Shown here piece after piece: positions 61,051-64,000 of a stretch of 64,000 nt of DNA. Origin of the DNA: Filobasidium wieringae (Eukaryota; Basidiomycota; Tremellomycetes; Filobasidiales; Filobasidiaceae); contig BCIV01000010.1 in NCBI GenBank assembly GCA_001600055.1, positions 62,001 through 126,000 on the forward strand. Reading direction: 5' to 3'. The translations under genes were made by a program, and so were the position numbers. Every line of letters starts with the position of its first letter. Within the stretch, counting starts at the first letter, position 1. Under the pieces are notes generated by a model. The model ran no database searches, was not told where the DNA came from, and was given only the letters and a program-made list of their open reading frames with translations.

Positions 61051-61368
61051 GAAACGGAGTCGAACCGAAACGGGGTGGTAGTTCGGTTGGTTGAGCGAGA
61101 TTCTACTTGAACGATGTCTTGATGAACCAGTTGTAACACTGTCTACACTCTTCCCTCGATACTCACTCTTCCCCAAACAACTTCAGAGACTTTGTCCAGC
61201 CCAACCCGATAGAGTGGTCTCGATCTGTTTCAGGCCCCCTCATCTACATTGCCGGCTACTAGCAGAGTATGTAAGCACCTAGAATGTTCCCGTTCCCAAC
61301 GCTCCAACTTCAGCGACCGCTGATGCTTTGTGTTGTGGCATGCGTCTGTAGATCAGGCGGGCATCGCC

Positions 61369-63330
61369 ATGGCTCCCAATCACAACGGGCTGGACCGTTC
61401 CCAAACGCCAATGGTTGTACCGCCTGTGCAGGTGTTCAAGAAGCCGAATCGACTGCCTCCACCTCCTCATTGTACTAATACTGGGGGGGGAGCAAGACTG
61501 GATGGTCCGGACCTGGGCCTCTTAGGCAAGGTGGATCCACATCATCAAGTTTCCTGTCTGCACCACCGGACCGCAACCTTCCCAGACCACCCCCGGTCTC
61601 TCAAATTGCGCTATCTCAATCTCAACCGCCCCAACCGACATTCTCACAACCTACGTCCTCTCGACCAACATCCTCACTCTCTGGATCGAGACCTGTCCCT
61701 TCCTTCATCCCATCGTTGCCGACCGCACATGCACAACCGAGCTTTAATGCAACTGGTCATCCACCTGACACTTTAGTCTCTGCTTTGGTCTCTCCAATAT
61801 CGACGTCTCGAGACACACATCAATGTATCGACACATGTCGCACTGCAAGGGATGAGAGTCCCCAACTTCGAGCGATGCATATCGAAATAACATCACTCAA
61901 GAGCTTGTTGCATGAATATGGCCACAGAATAGCTCACTTGGAATCGATGGTGACTAGCACCAGAGGACCTGGAGATACAGCCATCGCTCATCCGAGCCAA
62001 AGCGTGGTTATGGTTGAGCCAACCGCCAGCTCTGCCATATCTTCCTCGGAATGGGCATGGGAACAGAAGTACATCAGCAAACACATCCGAATGGCTGACT
62101 CCTTGGTAGATGTACAGTGGGATCTCGATCAGCCATTCTCGTCATCTGCCAATCTATCCCGCACCAAACTCCTGGTCGGAGTGATCCAATCCAACGCCGA
62201 GGCTATTCCGAAAAACATGGCTTCGGGCAGTGAGACTCCAGCCACTCCACCTACTTATATGTCATTCCAGCACGGTTACGACCGCACAATAGCAACATAC
62301 TTCCGGCAACTCGTTCGTGGTTTCAAAGATAAGGCCATCCGCGATTGGGGGAAAGGCGACAGGTATGGCAGTAGTCCTCAATATGGGAATGCTTCAAGGG
62401 CCTGTGTTGATATTTCCTGCACACACACAGACAAGCTTTGACATCAGAGATCTCACGCTTGGAAGATAAGCTACAGCATCGTGGTCATTCACAGGATGCG
62501 TTCCAACGCCTTCTGAACTTGGGGGGGACATTAGAAACCCAAGACAAGAGACTAGAAAAGAGTGGCAGTAGTGACAATAGCCGGACGAGATCGAAATTGA
62601 ACGCTGTGAGTGTTGTCGTCTGTACATTCTGCAACAGGAACTGAATCGACCCTCGCTCGCAGATGGTTGTCTGGGTGCAAGCCTGCAGGTCGTTGTCCGA
62701 TTGGGCAGGCGATCAGTATTCGAACTTTGACAGTGTTTATTGGATGCCTCCCTTGTCCCTAGTAACGGCGATTGACAATGCCAGTTCTGATCCTGCCATA
62801 TATTGGTATCGATCGGACCCAACTGGGGTCTATAGTCCAGAGGTAAGTACAAATGACTCTCTCAGATATTCGCAGATCCCTGACAATCTTGCATAGTACC
62901 TAAACATCTTCGATACAATCTGGAACTTGAAGCACGATTCACTTCCAGCTAGCAAGCGGGGGCCTGTGATTGACGAGCCTCCATCAAATTATCGCCCTAT
63001 CAAATCCATCCCCTACCCTGTCTCCACTGCTACAAAGCTAAAAGAAGCACCTCAGTCATGGATGTTTGAACCCGAATGGCTGGAGGGTGAGCGATTTGAT
63101 ACAACCAATTGGAAGCGCACGCTGATAAATGATTTGCGGATGGGATTCTCAATAATTGCAACAAATTTGCGTTCATGATAAAAGCTCATCCTGACTACAT
63201 GCTCAGGATTGTACCTTCTGGGGTGTGGCTGACCCCGGATCAGGTAGAAAAGACAGACTGGTTCCGGGATCACCCTTGGAGTACTCGAGACCTTCTGAAA
63301 AGGAAGCGGTCCAGCAGCAAGCACATGTAA
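61369..63330 (+). CDS. Unknown protein, intact six-exon gene of accessory block
   Basis: Exons 61369-61431, 61497-62362, 62431-62605, 62663-62842, 62897-63086 and 63185-63330; 539 aa, fully in phase. The first intron has a perfect TACTAAT branch site. Layout: a Pro/Ser/Gln-rich disordered N terminus (residues about 20-130); a coiled coil (IEITSLKSLLHEYGHRIAHL); a helical domain containing SFQHGYDRTIATYFRQL and AIRDWGKGDR; a second coiled coil (ISRLEDKLQHRGHSQDAFQ); then a Trp-rich region (VYWMPPLSLV, YLNIFDTIWNLKH) and a basic end (STRDLLKRKRSSSKHM) that could be a nuclear signal. No known domain recognised. The last intron (63087-63184, 98 nt) removes an apparent frameshift. The intact frame suggests it is expressed or recently so. 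Confidence 0.6.
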
Positions 63331-63618
63331 ATTGATCCTTTGTGATACTTTTTCAGAAAAATGTTGAATTACTGAGAGGCGCGCATCCTAGCCGATAGAC
63401 GAGTAAGAAGCTTAATGACGATATTTCATAGTTTACGGATAATTTCATACAAATTATGGGGTCTCAGCTCGCTATGCCGGGTATCGCTCTCGCTCAAATT
63501 ACGGATTCGTCAGAAGCTTCAGAAGGGGATACGAATAGCTGCCCCTTTGCTGATTCCATATTCCCCAACAAACTGTGCTACTCGAAGACACATGAAGACT
63601 CGAATATAAAGCCTGACC

Positions 63619-64000
63619 ATGAGCGCTGCCATCCCGATAGACGATGCCAAGTTGTTCGTCGACTTTCGTCAAGCACAGAAATTAGCAAAAGATCGTAATG
63701 ATGTTGCTACTGCGACAACGGGTACATCTATTACCGCGGCCTTCGCCCGGTCATTTGTTTTGCTTCTTGGTGAGCCTAATTTCATTCGGATTGCAGGCGA
63801 CGAAGTGGGCAAGTACTTACCTGACTGCTTTCGCGCAGATTAGGCGTCTATTTTAAACGACCGTCGAGATTGTTCAGACCCAGTCGAGTGGATACGTTGG
63901 CGACGTTACGTCAAATGGCTTTATCTGCCAATCAGTCGCTATCTCCTGCGTTCATCCGAGCTCTTGTTAAAGATAAAGGCGTAAGCGGACTGATTTGACG
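63619..64000 (+). CDS. Mitochondrial-carrier-like protein, 5' part only
   Basis: Exons 63619-63769 and 63844-63980, then a GTAAGC donor, so the gene runs past the right edge. About 96 residues are visible: a polar N terminus, ITAAFARSFVLLLGVYFKRP, then LFRPSRVDTLATLRQMA and SPAFIRALVKDKG. This resembles fungal SLC25-type carriers that have a RP(S/T)RVD stretch and an (I/L)xxxG end to the first repeat. The usual Px(D/E)xx(K/R) signature is not seen, so the assignment is tentative. Probably the first host gene after the accessory block. Confidence 0.45.

Larger units (their letters stand above)
59751..61368. other. Non-coding region with hairpins and recurring ATTCGGTT motif
   Basis: 1.6 kb without a supported gene. 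The first 0.6 kb may be the promoter of the 442-aa ORF. From 60410 the sequence becomes AT-richer with short inverted repeats and repeated ATTCGGTT (see separate entries). It ends at the start of the six-exon gene. Confidence 0.5.
51277..63330. mobile_element. Candidate cargo-bearing tyrosine-recombinase element (termini unproven)
   Basis: This block is unlike the rest of the window: a site-specific recombinase gene, a TET/JBP-like dioxygenase, two unassigned genes, tandem and inverted repeats, and long non-coding stretches replace housekeeping genes. The recombinase sits at one end reading inward, as captain genes do in fungal Starship elements and as recombinases do in Cryptons. A likely host gene resumes at 63619. 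No target-site duplication or terminal repeat has been identified, so the extent given is only an outer guess. One nonsense codon in the recombinase suggests the copy may be immobile. Confidence 0.35.

Noticed and set aside
63087..63184. Apparent frameshift in the last exon of the six-exon unknown gene
   Set aside because: A GTGAGC...AAAAG intron of 98 nt joins the frames exactly and gives an intact protein.

Overview
The window comes from a fungal nuclear genome, most probably a basidiomycete yeast of the Tremellomycetes type. The genes are dense and lie on both strands, with many short introns (mostly 50-70 nt, GTRNGT donors and some GC-AG introns), micro-exons of 12-25 nt, and intergenic gaps often under 700 bp. 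The proteins are the ordinary fungal/metazoan housekeeping set. No bacterial-style operons, CRISPR arrays or bacterial insertion sequences are visible. Exon coordinates were worked out by hand from splice signals, reading phase and conserved motifs; for nearly every gene the spliced length is a multiple of three, which supports the models. The species cannot be named from this sequence alone.

From 1 to 50.4 kb the window is a conserved chromosomal arm. In order: a DUF1295 membrane enzyme (cut by the left edge); RTP1/TANGO6; RGP1 (Ypt6 GEF partner); a fused pseudouridine-5'-phosphate glycosidase/PfkB kinase; an alpha/beta hydrolase; a small unassigned ORF; a SelK-like Gly-rich protein; FMP40/SelO; the ArfGAP AGE2; the Golgi cation transporter GDT1; proline dehydrogenase PUT1; the sphingolipid fatty-acid 2-hydroxylase SCS7; 6-phosphogluconolactonase; CAND1; ORC2; VTS1; mitochondrial glutamyl-tRNA synthetase MSE1; a WDR7/rabconnectin-3beta-like protein; and a secreted two-domain fasciclin protein. 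Several act in Golgi/endosome traffic and pH or ion control (RGP1, AGE2, GDT1, WDR7-like), but they are scattered and do not form a cluster.

From about 50.8 to 63.3 kb the character changes. This accessory block starts at a tRNA-like sequence, microsatellites and a perfect inverted repeat. It then carries a large tyrosine recombinase (R, YxxR, H and Y all present, two C-terminal zinc fingers, one in-frame TGA), a TET/JBP-like Fe(II)/2-oxoglutarate dioxygenase with HxD...H...R, an unassigned 442-aa protein, a 0.7-kb zone of short hairpins with a recurring ATTCGGTT motif, and an intact six-exon gene of unknown function. A likely host gene, a mitochondrial-carrier-like protein, begins at 63.6 kb and runs off the right edge. 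The block looks like a decaying, cargo-bearing tyrosine-recombinase element (Crypton or DUF3435 'captain'-like) that carries a DNA-base-oxidising enzyme. It is the most interesting part of the window; its termini are not proven.
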